A DNA stretch of 64,000 bases from Microbacterium sp. TPD7012 (lineage in GTDB: Bacteria > Actinomycetota > Actinomycetes > Actinomycetales > Microbacteriaceae), in contig NZ_QDFV01000006.1 in NCBI RefSeq assembly GCF_003075395.1, forward strand, positions 1-64,000, in the 5' to 3' direction. A program made the position numbers and the translations under genes. Below, in pieces: positions 39,042 to 48,354 of the stretch (positions are counted from its first letter, which is position 1; the number at the start of each line of letters is the position of its first letter). Under the pieces are notes generated by a model. It was not told the origin of the DNA. It ran no database searches and worked only from the letters and a program-made list of their open reading frames with translations.

Positions 39042-39667
39042 AGCGCGCCCTTGGTGGACGGAACGCCGTCGACCAGCGGGTCGAGGGCCTTGGCCTGGCG
39101 GAACGCACGGGCGAAGGCCTTGAACTCCGCCTCGGCGATGTGGTGCGGATCGCGACCACCGAGCACGCGCACGTGCACCGTCAGCGCCGCGTTGAAGGCG
39201 ATGGCCTCGAACACGTGCCGCACGAGCGAACCCGTGAAGTGTCCTCCGATGAGGTGGTGCTCGAACCCTGCCGGCTCCCCCTCGTGCACGAGGTACGGGC
39301 GTCCGGAGATGTCGACGACGGCCTGCGCGAGAGCTTCGTCGAGCGGCACGAGTGCGTCGCCGTAGCGCGAGATGCCCGACTTGTCGCCGAGCGCCTGCAG
39401 GATCGCCTGACCGAGCACGATCGAGACGTCTTCGACGGTGTGGTGCGCGTCGATGTTCGTGTCGCCCGATGCGCGGACGGTGAGATCGGTCAGCGAGTGC
39501 TTCGCGAAGGCGGTGAGCATGTGGTCGAAGAACGGCACGGAGGTGTCGATGCGCGAGGCTCCGGTGCCGTCGAGGTTCAGCTCGAGCTCGACGGTGGACT
39601 CCGACGTGCTGCGCACACGGCTCGCGGTGCGCGGGTTCTGGGCGAGAGTGCTCATGATGCCGATCAT
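39038..39667 (-). CDS. hisB: Imidazoleglycerol-phosphate dehydratase
   Basis: This enzyme of about 205-209 residues dehydrates IGP using Mn. Metal-binding His motifs are [30 protein letters not shown] and [16 protein letters not shown]. It is the single-function form without the phosphatase domain. Starts at 39667 (ATGA overlap with hisC) and 39655 (MSTLAQNP) are both possible; I give the coupled one. Confidence 0.95.
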   Translation of the reverse strand: MIGIMSTLAQNPRTASRVRSTSESTVELELNLDGTGASRIDTSVPFFDHMLTAFAKHSLTDLTVRASGDTNIDAHHTVEDVSIVLGQAILQALGDKSGISRYGDALVPLDEALAQAVVDISGRPYLVHEGEPAGFEHHLIGGHFTGSLVRHVFEAIAFNAALTVHVRVLGGRDPHHIAEAEFKAFARAFRQAKALDPLVDGVPSTKGAL

Positions 39668-40737
39668 ATCGAGGCCAGGGCATCGAGGAATGCGGTGGTC
39701 TCGGCCTCGGTGCCCGCCGTCACGCGGAGGTGACCCGGGATGCCGACGTCGCGGATGAGCACGCCGCGTTCGTACAGCTGCTGCCACGTCGCGCGCGGGT
39801 CGGCGACGCCGCCGAAGAAGACGAAGTTCGACCAGGATTCGTGGGGCGTGTAACCCAGCGCCTCGAGCGTCGCCGAGATGCGGTCGCGCTGCTCGACGAT
39901 CTCCTCGACCATGCCGAGCATGACGTCGGAGTTGCGCAGCGCGGCGACCGCCGCCGCCTGGGTGAGGGCGCTGAGGTGGTACGGCAGCCGCACCAGGCGC
40001 AGCGCGTCGATGAAGGCGGGGTCCGCTGCGAGGTAGCCCACGCGCGCGCCGGCGAAGGCGAACGCCTTGCTCATGGTGCGGGAGACGGCCAGACGCGGGC
40101 GTCCTTCGAGGAGTGTCAGAGCGGATGCCGCGTCGCGCGGCGCGAACTCCTGATACGCCTCGTCCACGACCACGATGCCGCGCGCCTCTTCGTACACCGC
40201 TTCGACGACGTCGAGTCCGAGCGGCGTGCCGGTCGGGTTGTTCGGCGAGCAGAGCAGGATCACGTCGGGATCGACCGCACGGACCTGCTCCGCCGCTTCG
40301 TCGGGCGTGATCGTGTAGTCGGGCTGACGGTTGCCCGCGATCCAGCGCGCCCCCGTTCCCTGCGAGATGAGCGGGTACATGGAGTACGTCGGCGCGAAGC
40401 CGAACGCCGTGCGCCCAGGGCCGCCGAACGCCTGCAGGATGTGCTGGAGGACCTCGTTCGAGCCGTTGCCCGCCCAGATCTGATCCGGTGTGAGGCCGTG
40501 ACCGAGATACTCGGCGAATCCCTCGCGCAGTGTCGTGAACTCACGATCCGGGTACCGGTTCACATCGCGCAGCGCGACGGCGATGTCGTCGAGGATGTCG
40601 CTCGCGACCGCATCGGGCACGGGATGCGTGTTCTCGTTGACATTCAACGCGATGGGCAGCGGCGCCTGCGGCGCACCGTACGGGGTGAGCCCGCGAAGAT
40701 CGTCACGGAGCGGGAGGGCATCGAGTGAGGAAGTCAC
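39664..40737 (-). CDS. hisC: Histidinol-phosphate aminotransferase
   Basis: The 357-residue PLP enzyme has the class I/II aminotransferase features: [42 protein letters not shown], and the Schiff-base Lys in [17 protein letters not shown]. The start is GTG at 40737, with TAGCAT (40744-40749) 6 nt upstream. It heads hisC-hisB-hisH; hisD is not in the window. Confidence 0.95.
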   Translation of the reverse strand: MTSSLDALPLRDDLRGLTPYGAPQAPLPIALNVNENTHPVPDAVASDILDDIAVALRDVNRYPDREFTTLREGFAEYLGHGLTPDQIWAGNGSNEVLQHILQAFGGPGRTAFGFAPTYSMYPLISQGTGARWIAGNRQPDYTITPDEAAEQVRAVDPDVILLCSPNNPTGTPLGLDVVEAVYEEARGIVVVDEAYQEFAPRDAASALTLLEGRPRLAVSRTMSKAFAFAGARVGYLAADPAFIDALRLVRLPYHLSALTQAAAVAALRNSDVMLGMVEEIVEQRDRISATLEALGYTPHESWSNFVFFGGVADPRATWQQLYERGVLIRDVGIPGHLRVTAGTEAETTAFLDALASI

Positions 40738-40785
40738 CCTTCCATGCTAGGCCGCGCGCCCTCCGCGTGACGCACCCCTCCCCTT

Positions 40786-40873
40786 GGGTTCCTGAGCCTG
40801 CCGAAGGATGGGTTCCTGAGCCTGCCGAAGGATGGGTTCCTGAACTCGTCGAAGGACTGAGCCTGCCGAAGGG
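40786..40873. repeat. Tandem array of the dispersed repeat (24-bp period, about 3.7 copies)
   Basis: Copies start at 40786, 40810 and 40834 (GGGTTCCTGAGCCTG plus CCGAAGGA), with a partial fourth at 40857. The third unit is diverged (GAACTCGTCGAAGG). The array fills the gap between the hisC promoter and the LysM gene stop, ending exactly at 40873. The same word occurs in argC and pheT. Confidence 0.93.
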
Positions 40874-41254
40874 TCAGTTCGAGTACTGCGCAGGGATCGC
40901 GAGCTCCTGGCCGATCTGCAGGGCCCCGCCGCGCAGCATGTTGAGACGGCTGATCTCGCCGATCACGTCGCGCGGGTCGGCGGTGGGGGCGACCGTGTTG
41001 GCGATCGACCAGAGCGTGTCACCGGGGAGAACCGTCACGGTCTGGAAGTCCGCGCTGCTGAAGCTGCCGGCGGTGTCGTCGCCCGCGGCGATGGCGCTGC
41101 CTCCGCTGATCGCCGCGAAGGCGATGCCGACTGCGAGTGGAACCGCGGAGAGGGCGAGCAGCACACCACGACCACGAGCCGTCAGTCGCAGTCGCGACCG
41201 GGTCGCCGGGCGTGCCGGGATGACCGCTGCGGTGCTGATGCTGATGCTGCTCAT
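40874..41254 (-). CDS. LysM-domain membrane protein, SOS-controlled cell-division suppressor candidate
   Basis: The 126-residue protein has a basic N-terminus, one membrane helix (about residues 30-57), a short linker and a C-terminal LysM domain (TVLPGDTLWSIANTVAPTAD through QIGQELAIPAQ) that binds peptidoglycan. It is divergent from lexA, the same place as mycobacterial Rv2719c and functionally like YneA/DivS, which stall division after DNA damage. Its promoter (TTGACA 41384-41389, 17 bp, ATATCT 41361-41366) is covered by a LexA-type palindrome. The role is inferred from context. Confidence 0.85.
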   Translation of the reverse strand: MSSISISTAAVIPARPATRSRLRLTARGRGVLLALSAVPLAVGIAFAAISGGSAIAAGDDTAGSFSSADFQTVTVLPGDTLWSIANTVAPTADPRDVIGEISRLNMLRGGALQIGQELAIPAQYSN

Positions 41255-41356
41255 GTCGGGCTCCTTACCCTGTCCCCGTCGGCGAGGCCGGCGGTGAAGT
41301 TGGCGTAGCGTTCGCATTCGCGTCTCGGCCGGGAGCCGTGAATGCGAAGCTACGTT

Positions 41357-41444
41357 CCGAAGATATCTTCGAGTTCGAACATCTGTCAACTGTTCTTCGA
41401 AATCGGACCCCCGAATCTTCCGACACGCTCGAACAGATCTTCCA
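41357..41444. promoter_or_regulatory. LexA (SOS) boxes between the LysM gene and lexA
   Basis: The consensus in high-GC Gram-positives is CGAAC-N4-GTTCG. CGAAGATATCTTCG (41358-41371) is a perfect palindrome of this kind and covers the -10 of the LysM gene. TCGAACAGATCTTCCA (41429-41444) is a second, near lexA. A half-site TTCGAAC (41374-41380) lies between them. Confidence 0.75.
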
Positions 41445-41542
41445 GATCAGGCCGATTCTCGGATACGGTTTCGATAAGAACACCCCACCACGGGCCTCCG
41501 ACATTCGAAGAGGAACGTCGGATCGCGTACTGAAGGAGCACC

Positions 41543-42229
41543 ATGAGCGAGAACTCAGCCCCGGAGCAGGAGGCCCCTCGGACGCGCCGTCGGAAGAGCC
41601 TCAGCCCGAAGCAGATGGCGATCCTCGAGGTCATCCAGACCTCCATCGCCCACCACGGCTACCCGCCGAGCATGCGCGAGATCGGCGATGCGGTCGGACT
41701 CAAGTCGCTCTCGAGCGTGACCCACCAGCTCGGACAGCTCGAGCTGAGCGGCTACCTGCGCCGCGATCCGGGCAAGACCCGCGCGATGGAGGTGCTGATC
41801 GACCTTCCCGGCACGAGCGGCGAGAACCCGGCAGACGTGGCCACACCGGTCGGCGATGCCGCTCTCGTGCCGCTCGTCGGCCGGATCGCGGCCGGCGTGC
41901 CCATCACGGCGGAGCAACAGGTCGAGGAGATCTTCCCGCTCCCCCGCCAGCTGGTCGGCAAGGGCGATCTGTTCATGCTCAAGGTGTCCGGGGAGTCGAT
42001 GATCGATGCGGCGATCTGCGATGGCGACTGGGTCGTCATCCGTTCGCAGAACAGCGCGGAGAACGGCGAGATCGTCGCAGCGATGCTCGACGACGAGGCC
42101 ACCGTGAAGACATTCCGCCGCCGCGACGGCCACACCTGGCTGCTCCCGCGCAACTCCGCCTTCGAGCCCATCCTCGGCGACGAGGCCACGGTGCTCGGCA
42201 AGGTCGTGGCGGTGCTCCGCGCGGTCTGA
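41543..42229 (+). CDS. lexA: LexA repressor
   Basis: The 228-residue SOS repressor has an N-terminal winged helix ([40 protein letters not shown]). It carries the self-cleavage site Ala117-Gly118 (RIAAGVP) and the catalytic pair Ser152 (VSGESM) and Lys189 (ATVKTF). It is autoregulated through boxes in the 288-bp gap to the LysM gene. AAGGAG precedes the start. Confidence 0.98.
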   Translation: MSENSAPEQEAPRTRRRKSLSPKQMAILEVIQTSIAHHGYPPSMREIGDAVGLKSLSSVTHQLGQLELSGYLRRDPGKTRAMEVLIDLPGTSGENPADVATPVGDAALVPLVGRIAAGVPITAEQQVEEIFPLPRQLVGKGDLFMLKVSGESMIDAAICDGDWVVIRSQNSAENGEIVAAMLDDEATVKTFRRRDGHTWLLPRNSAFEPILGDEATVLGKVVAVLRAV

Positions 42230-42321
42230 CCGCGCCCCTTCGGCATCCGCCGTCCGCCGGCATGAGAGCCGTCCTCCCGGTTTCGGGAGGCCGTGCTTCG
42301 ACGGCCGCCTAGGCTCGAACC

Positions 42322-44211
42322 ATGTCGTCCCCGTACGGTTCCTGGCCATCGCCCTTCTCCGCCGCCTCGGTCGCGGCCTCCGCCCCTCGGATCGATGGGG
42401 CGCGATTCGTCGGCTCGGAGATCTGGTGGGGCGAGTCGGTGCCGTCCGAGGGAGGGCGCGTGACGGTCCGCAGCTCGAGCGGCGCGGTGATCCTCCCCGC
42501 GCCGTGGAGCGCGCGGTCGCGCGTGCACGAGTACGGCGGCGGCGCCTGGACCGCGGATGCCGACGGCACGCTGTACTTCGTCGACGCGGGAGACCAGCGC
42601 GTGTACCGGCTCTCGCCCGGTGCAGGTCCTGTCCCGCTCACCCCCGCAGGTCCTTCGCACGGCGGACTCCGTCTGCAGCAGGGACGGCTCCTCGCCGTGC
42701 GGGAGGACCTCCGCGGAGCAGCGCAGATCCGAGGGATCGTGGAGATCCCGACCGACGGTTCAGCGGCAGCGGATGACGCCGCGATCCGTGCTTTCACGCA
42801 GGGCGACGCCTTCGTCGCACATCCCGCGCTCTCGCCCGACGGCTCGCGCATCGCCTGGGTCGCGTGGGACGGCGCGCGGATGCCGTGGGAGAGCGCGACG
42901 CTGGTCATCTCCGAGATCGACGAAGCAGACGACGAAGGCGCGGAAGGCGAGGCGGGCCCCTGGGTCGCCACGCGCGCCGCCCTCCAGCCCGAATGGGTGA
43001 GCGACACCGAGCTGCTCTACGCCGACGACCCGACCGGCCGCTGGCAGCTCCAGCGCCTGTCGCTGGTACCCGGCACACGTGACGGCGCTCCGGAGGCGAT
43101 CACCTCGAGCGACGCCGACACGGGGTATGGACTCTGGGTGCTGGGCAACCGCTGGTACCAGCCCCTCGCAGACGGCCGCATCGTCGCGGTGCGCACCAAC
43201 GGCCGCGACGACGTCGTCGAGATCGCTGCCGACGGCTCGACCCGCACCCTCGACGTCCCCTGCGACGGCCATGTGAGCGTCGACGACGTGTCCGGCTCTC
43301 GCGTGCTGCTCTCCGGCAGCAGCTCGACGAGCGCACCCGGTGTCTGGTGCGTCGACCTCGATTCCGGCGAGACGATCACGGTCGCCGGCGGCGAACCGGT
43401 CGACACCGCCTGGATGCCGCCCGCCACCGCGATCCTCGTGGACGGAGGCCAAGGCTCGGTGCATGCGTTCGCCTATGCTCCGGCCAACCCCGAAGCCGCA
43501 GCGCCGGAAGGCGAGCTGCCTCCGTACGTGGTCTTCGTCCACGGCGGCCCCACCGCACACGTCACCGGCGCGACATCCGCCGCCATCGCGTTCTACACCA
43601 GCCGGGGCATCGGCGTGCTCGATGTCAACTACGGCGGCTCCACCGGGTACGGTCGCGCCTACCGCGACCGCCTGCACGGGCAATGGGGAATCGTCGACGT
43701 CGACGACGTGATCGCCGCCGCGCGCGGCCTCGCTGACGCGGGTCTCGCCGATGCCTCGCGCATCGCGATCCGCGGAAGCTCGGCAGGGGGCTGGACCGTC
43801 CTCTCGGCGCTGGTGCGCGGCGGCACCTTCGCCGCGGGGATCAGCCGCTACGGCGTCGCGGACCTCCGGATGCTGGCGGAGCACTCGCACGGCTTCGAGG
43901 AGCACTACATCACCGGGCTCGTCGGACCGCTCCCGGAGGCCGAGGCCCTCTACATCGAGCGTTCACCGCTGACGCATGCGGAACGGATAGATGTGCCCGT
44001 GCTGCTGATGCAGGGAGCCGAGGACCGGGTCGTGCCGCCGTCGCAGTCGGAGGCCATCCGCGATGCTCTGGCGGCGAACGGCGTCGAGCACGAGTACGTC
44101 GTCTACCCCGGCGAGGGTCACGGGTTCCGCAGCGGGACGACGATCGTGAACGCCCTGGAACGCGAACTGGCCTTCCTGGGGCGGGTGTTCGCCTTCACTC
44201 CGAGCCTCTGA
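42322..44211 (+). CDS. S9-family prolyl oligopeptidase-like peptidase
   Basis: The 629-residue cytosolic serine peptidase has an N-terminal beta-propeller (about 30-370, with SPDGSRIAWVAWD blades) and a C-terminal alpha/beta-hydrolase domain. The nucleophile is Ser487 in GSSAGGW, Asp is in MQGAEDRVVP and His in GEGHGF. VFVHGGPTAHVTG is the oxyanion segment. Acylaminoacyl or dipeptidyl specificity cannot be told. TAGGCT lies 6 nt before the ATG. Confidence 0.92.
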   Translation: MSSPYGSWPSPFSAASVAASAPRIDGARFVGSEIWWGESVPSEGGRVTVRSSSGAVILPAPWSARSRVHEYGGGAWTADADGTLYFVDAGDQRVYRLSPGAGPVPLTPAGPSHGGLRLQQGRLLAVREDLRGAAQIRGIVEIPTDGSAAADDAAIRAFTQGDAFVAHPALSPDGSRIAWVAWDGARMPWESATLVISEIDEADDEGAEGEAGPWVATRAALQPEWVSDTELLYADDPTGRWQLQRLSLVPGTRDGAPEAITSSDADTGYGLWVLGNRWYQPLADGRIVAVRTNGRDDVVEIAADGSTRTLDVPCDGHVSVDDVSGSRVLLSGSSSTSAPGVWCVDLDSGETITVAGGEPVDTAWMPPATAILVDGGQGSVHAFAYAPANPEAAAPEGELPPYVVFVHGGPTAHVTGATSAAIAFYTSRGIGVLDVNYGGSTGYGRAYRDRLHGQWGIVDVDDVIAAARGLADAGLADASRIAIRGSSAGGWTVLSALVRGGTFAAGISRYGVADLRMLAEHSHGFEEHYITGLVGPLPEAEALYIERSPLTHAERIDVPVLLMQGAEDRVVPPSQSEAIRDALAANGVEHEYVVYPGEGHGFRSGTTIVNALERELAFLGRVFAFTPSL

Positions 44212-44220
44212 GACCGACGA

Positions 44221-44697
44221 CTACTCGCCGACGCGGTTGCGCAGACGCATGGCGCGGTCGGCCTCGCGGGTGTCCTGGCGCTCGCGGAGGGTCTGCCGCT
44301 TGTCGTACTCGCGCTTGCCCTTCGCGAGGGCGATCTCGACCTTGGCCCTGCCGTCGGAGAAGTACAGCTTCAGCGGGATCAGCGTGTAGCCGCCGGCCGA
44401 GACGGCGTGCGCGATCTTCTCGATCTCCGCTCGGTGCAGCAGAAGCTTGCGGATGCGCTTCGCGGAGTGGTTGGTCCAGTGTCCCTGCGAATACTCCGGG
44501 ATGTGCACGGAGTCGAGGAACACTTCGTTGCCCTTGACGAACGCATAGCCGTCGCTGAGGTTGGCGCGCCCCTGGCGCAGCGACTTGACCTCGGTGCCGG
44601 TGAGCACCATTCCCGCCTCGTACGACTTCTCGATGTTGTAGTCGTGACGTGCGCGACGATTGGTCGCGACGACCTTCTCCCCGCGTTCCCTGGGCAT
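44221..44697 (-). CDS. smpB: SsrA-binding protein SmpB
   Basis: The 158-residue protein binds tmRNA for ribosome rescue. Segments are [37 protein letters not shown] and the C-terminal basic tail [22 protein letters not shown] precedes the ATG. It follows ftsX by 58 bp. The tmRNA gene itself is not seen in the window. Confidence 0.98.
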   Translation of the reverse strand: MPRERGEKVVATNRRARHDYNIEKSYEAGMVLTGTEVKSLRQGRANLSDGYAFVKGNEVFLDSVHIPEYSQGHWTNHSAKRIRKLLLHRAEIEKIAHAVSAGGYTLIPLKLYFSDGRAKVEIALAKGKREYDKRQTLRERQDTREADRAMRLRNRVGE

Positions 44698-44755
44698 GGT
44701 GCTCCTGCTCTCTGTTGTGGCCAGCCCACCAGCCTACATCAGGTGCGAGGCCGGA

Positions 44756-45670
44756 TCAGGTGCGCAGCCAGCGACGGATCGCGAAGCCGGCCGAGAGGGC
44801 GGCCAGGATCACGCCGATGCCGATGAGGACGGGCACCACCAGAGCGGCGTCCCCCATCGTGATCCACGTCGTGATGAAGGGCACGCGCCCGCGCAGATAG
44901 CCGTTCACGCCGAAGTGCACACCTGCGACCACGGCCGCGCTGGCCAGGGCGGAGCCGAGGAACGCGGCGAACACGCCCTCCAGCACGAACGGCGTCTGGA
45001 TGAATCGGTTCGAGGCGCCGACGAGGCGCATGATGCCGATCTCCTTCCGCCGTGCGTACGCCGACAACCGGATGGTCGTGCCGATCAGCAGCGTCGCCGC
45101 GATGAGCATCAGCACGGCGATGCCGACCGCGATGTAGGTCGCGACGGTCAACGCGGAGAAGAGCGGTTCGAGGTACTGGAGCTGGTCCTGCACCTGCTCG
45201 ACACCGGCCTGTCCGCTGAAGGCCTCGGCGAGCACCTGCGACTGACCCGGATCCTTCATCGTCACGAAGAACACCTCGAACGCCTGGTCGGGCGTCAGCA
45301 CGCTCGCCTGATCCGCGCCGAGCTGGTCGACGAGCTTCTGGTACGTCTCTTCCCTCGTGTCGAAGGTCATCGAGCTGATCAGCGGAGCGAGCGCCTCGCC
45401 TTCCAGCTGCGCGCGGACGGCCTCGACCTGCTCCTCGCTCGCCGTCCCGTCGATGCATGTCTCCGCTTCGGAGACCGCCGAGCACATGTACACCGCGACC
45501 TGGGCGCGCTCGGCCCAGTAGCCGCGCATGACGCCGATCTGCGACTGCATCAGGATCGCCGCGCCGACGAAGGTCAGCGACACGAACGTGACGAGTACGA
45601 CGGAGATCACCATGGAGATGTTGCGTCGAAGGCCACCCAGGGCCTCGGTGAGGATCAGTCCGATTCTCAT
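44756..45670 (-). CDS. ftsX: Cell-division ABC transporter-like permease FtsX
   Basis: The 304-residue protein has four membrane helices (about 22-44, 175-200, 225-250 and 270-295), with a large extracytoplasmic loop between the first two. The loop carries two Cys (MCSAVSEAETC). The FtsX/MacB core reads RRKEIGIMRLVGASNRFIQT. With FtsE it controls cell-wall hydrolases at the septum. The start overlaps the ftsE stop (ATGA). Confidence 0.96.
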   Translation of the reverse strand: MRIGLILTEALGGLRRNISMVISVVLVTFVSLTFVGAAILMQSQIGVMRGYWAERAQVAVYMCSAVSEAETCIDGTASEEQVEAVRAQLEGEALAPLISSMTFDTREETYQKLVDQLGADQASVLTPDQAFEVFFVTMKDPGQSQVLAEAFSGQAGVEQVQDQLQYLEPLFSALTVATYIAVGIAVLMLIAATLLIGTTIRLSAYARRKEIGIMRLVGASNRFIQTPFVLEGVFAAFLGSALASAAVVAGVHFGVNGYLRGRVPFITTWITMGDAALVVPVLIGIGVILAALSAGFAIRRWLRT

Positions 45671-46764
45671 GAGGTCGGGCCCACTTCCTCGGCATCGTCG
45701 TCGGACAGGCCGAGGCGATCGGCGACGCCGAGCTCCGCGACGTCGACCTGCGGGAGGACGATCGGGTGCGTGCGCGGACCGACAGCGGCCGGCGTCTGCT
45801 CCTCGACGGGTTCGCGCCGAGCCTCGCTCGGTGCACTGGGGGCAGCGGCATCCGCCTTCTGCGCTCCGGGCTCCGTCGGCCGTGTGAAGGCGGGCGCCGT
45901 CTGCGCGACGGGGGCGGGAGCGGATGCCGCGGCCTTGCGCTGCGCGTCGAGCTCCTCGGCGAGAGCGGCTCGCACCACGGAGAGGTCGGCGGTCTGCCGC
46001 TGCACCTCCTGCACGGCCGTCAGCGCGGCGGCCGCCGCGGCGCCGCGCACCTCCTCCGGCACGAGCCGCGGGATGTTCGATGTGTCGCCATAACCGCCGT
46101 GCACCTCGTCGCGCACCATCTCGCCGTCGCTGAGCTCGATCACGCGACGCTGCATGGCGTCGACGAAGCCGGCCTCGTGCGTCGCCATCAGCACAGTGGT
46201 GCCTCCGGCGTTGATGCGGGCGAGCAGCTGCATGATGTCGACCGAGGTCCCGGGGTCGAGGTTTCCGGTCGGTTCGTCGGCGAGAAGCACCTGCGGACGG
46301 TTGACCAGGGCGCGGGCGATGGCGACACGCTGCTGCTCACCGCCGGACAGCTCGTGCGGCATCCGCTTCTGCTTGCCGTCGAGCCCCACGAGGGCGAGTG
46401 CCTCGGGGACCGCCTGCTGGATGAACCCACGGGACGATCCGGTCACCTGGAGCGTGAAGGCCACGTTCTGGTACACCGTCTTCGACGGCAGGAGCCGGAA
46501 GTCCTGGAACACCGAGCCGATGTGGCGACGGAAGTACGGCACCTTCCCGTTGGCGAGGGAGCGCAGGTCGCGCCCGAGCACGGCGACGCGGCCCGATGTG
46601 GGCACGTCCTCGCGCAGGATCAACCGCAGACAGGAGGACTTGCCGGAACCCGAAGCGCCGACGAGGAAGACGAACTCCCCGCGCTGCACTTCGAAGTCGA
46701 CACCGGACAGCGCGGGCTTCGACGTTCCGCGGTAGCGTTTCGTGACGTTCTCGAACCGAATCAT
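45667..46764 (-). CDS. ftsE: Cell-division ATP-binding protein FtsE with long C-terminal extension
   Basis: The first 230 of 365 residues are normal FtsE: Walker [25 protein letters not shown], Walker B VLLADEP and VLMATHEAGFVD. The last 135 residues are extra: a coiled coil (AVQEVQRQTADLSVVRAALA), a Pro/Ala-rich stretch and an acidic end (LGLSDDDAEEV). The start has TAGGCT 9 nt upstream. The usual upstream neighbour prfB is 2.7 kb away, separated by two plus-strand genes. Confidence 0.96.
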   Translation of the reverse strand: MIRFENVTKRYRGTSKPALSGVDFEVQRGEFVFLVGASGSGKSSCLRLILREDVPTSGRVAVLGRDLRSLANGKVPYFRRHIGSVFQDFRLLPSKTVYQNVAFTLQVTGSSRGFIQQAVPEALALVGLDGKQKRMPHELSGGEQQRVAIARALVNRPQVLLADEPTGNLDPGTSVDIMQLLARINAGGTTVLMATHEAGFVDAMQRRVIELSDGEMVRDEVHGGYGDTSNIPRLVPEEVRGAAAAAALTAVQEVQRQTADLSVVRAALAEELDAQRKAAASAPAPVAQTAPAFTRPTEPGAQKADAAAPSAPSEARREPVEEQTPAAVGPRTHPIVLPQVDVAELGVADRLGLSDDDAEEVGPTS

Positions 46765-46940
46765 GGCGCTACGAGCCTAAGCGCCGCCTCTCGTCATGCC
46801 GCGAGCGACACCCCGCGCGGCGCACGCCGCCATGGGCGATCGTCCCCGCGATATGGACCTGATCGACGTCGCACTCCACTGCTATACATGGAGTGGCGAC
46901 ACACGCGATTCCGCGCGCCGAGAACTTCGAGGGGGACACC

Positions 46941-48320
46941 ATGACGACACCTGCCGGTTGGTACGACGACGGATCCGGACGCCAGCGCTGGTGGGACGGC
47001 CAGCAGTGGACGGAGCACTTCGCCCCCGAGGCCCCGGCCGCTCCTGAGGTCGCCGCTGTTCCGGAGATTCCCGCTGCTGCCGAGGTGCCCGCTGCAACCG
47101 AGGTGCCCGCTGCAACCGAGGCGCCGGCTGCTACCGAGGCGCCCGTCGCCGAGACGCCCGTCGCCGAGACCCCGGTCGTCGAGCAGATTCCTGCTGTCGA
47201 CGAGACCCCGGCAGCGGATGTCGTCGTTCCCGCGGAGACCCCGATCACCCCCGACGATGCGGCCGTGGAGTCCGCTCCGCATGCCGTCGAGGAAACGGTC
47301 GTCGCTCCCGAGGCACCGCAGGACTGGGCCGCTCCCGCGGCCCCCGCGGCTCCGGCGGCTCCCGCAGCTCCGTACGGAGCCTCGGCGCACCCGGGATCGA
47401 CCCCGGTCGTCCCGCCCGTCCCCCCTGTCCCCCAGGGCGGCGCACCGGTGTACCCCGGCGCCACGGCTCCGGCATACCCGGCTGCTCCCGGCGTCTACCC
47501 GGCCACCGGTGGCGCCTATCCCGCGGCCGGCGCATACGCCGCGGGCGGGTACCCGGCATCGGCTCCGTATGCGGCCCCAGCTCCGACGGGACCGCAGAAG
47601 ATGTCGATCCTCGGACTCGTCGGACTCGGCCTCGCCGCGCTCGGCCTGATCCTCGCCTTCATCCCGTTCACGCTGCCGTTCGCGTGGGTCCTGCTCGCCG
47701 CGGGCTTCATCGTGTCGCTCATCTCCCTGTTCCTCAAGGGAAAGAAGTGGCCGGGCTTCACGGGTCTCGGCGTCTCCATCGTCGGCGCCATCGTCGCCTT
47801 CATCATGGGCTTCGTCTTCCTCTTCGCTCTCGCGAACGAGATCGAGGACGCGATCCCGGATCCGATCCCCACCTCCGACTCAGGAACCGATGACGGCACC
47901 GACGAGAGCGCACCGCCCGCCGATGTCGCCGAGGGCAGCATGGGTGAACCCGTCACCGTGCAGCAGATGTCCGGCACCGGAGAGGTGACGGTGAATTCCG
48001 CGACCTGGAGCCCGACGAATGACTCCGGCTTCGACCCCACCAACGGCGGCTACCTGCTCGTCGACCTGACGTGGAAGACGCTCGACGGCACGACCTACGT
48101 GAACCCGCTCTACTTCTCGATCGAGACCGCCGAGGGCGCGGCGGGCGACTACGACATCTTCGGCGACGCGACCCTCGAGTCCAGCGAGCTTCCCGCCGGG
48201 CAGACGACACAGGGAACGGTCTCGTTCGACGTCGCGCAGAGCGGTTCGTACGTCATCATCATCACGGATGAGCTCCTGCAGGAGGTCGCACGGGTGACGG
48301 TGGAGCCCTCGGCCGGCTGA
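46941..48320 (+). CDS. DUF2510 membrane protein with DUF4352-like C-terminal domain
   Basis: The 459-residue protein starts with the DUF2510 motif (TPAGWYDDGSGRQRWWDGQQ). A roughly 180-residue low-complexity region rich in Ala/Pro/Glu (VPAATEAPAATEAP repeats, then YPAA repeats) follows, then two membrane helices (about 225-245 and 275-300). The exported domain (EPVTVQQMSGTGEVTVNSAT through VTVEPSAG) is of the DUF4352 Ig-like type. It is 34 bp upstream of a second DUF2510 gene. Function unknown; a cell-envelope role is likely. Confidence 0.82.
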   Translation: MTTPAGWYDDGSGRQRWWDGQQWTEHFAPEAPAAPEVAAVPEIPAAAEVPAATEVPAATEAPAATEAPVAETPVAETPVVEQIPAVDETPAADVVVPAETPITPDDAAVESAPHAVEETVVAPEAPQDWAAPAAPAAPAAPAAPYGASAHPGSTPVVPPVPPVPQGGAPVYPGATAPAYPAAPGVYPATGGAYPAAGAYAAGGYPASAPYAAPAPTGPQKMSILGLVGLGLAALGLILAFIPFTLPFAWVLLAAGFIVSLISLFLKGKKWPGFTGLGVSIVGAIVAFIMGFVFLFALANEIEDAIPDPIPTSDSGTDDGTDESAPPADVAEGSMGEPVTVQQMSGTGEVTVNSATWSPTNDSGFDPTNGGYLLVDLTWKTLDGTTYVNPLYFSIETAEGAAGDYDIFGDATLESSELPAGQTTQGTVSFDVAQSGSYVIIITDELLQEVARVTVEPSAG

Positions 48321-48354
48321 CCGCCGACCACAGAGAAGACAACAGGAAAGATCG

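Noticed and set aside
40786..40873. Tandem repeats as a CRISPR array or att site
   Set aside because: Units abut each other without spacers; there is no cas or integrase gene and the same word occurs inside genes.
44698..44755. tmRNA gene next to smpB
   Set aside because: The gap to ftsX is only 58 bp and has no tRNA-like ends.
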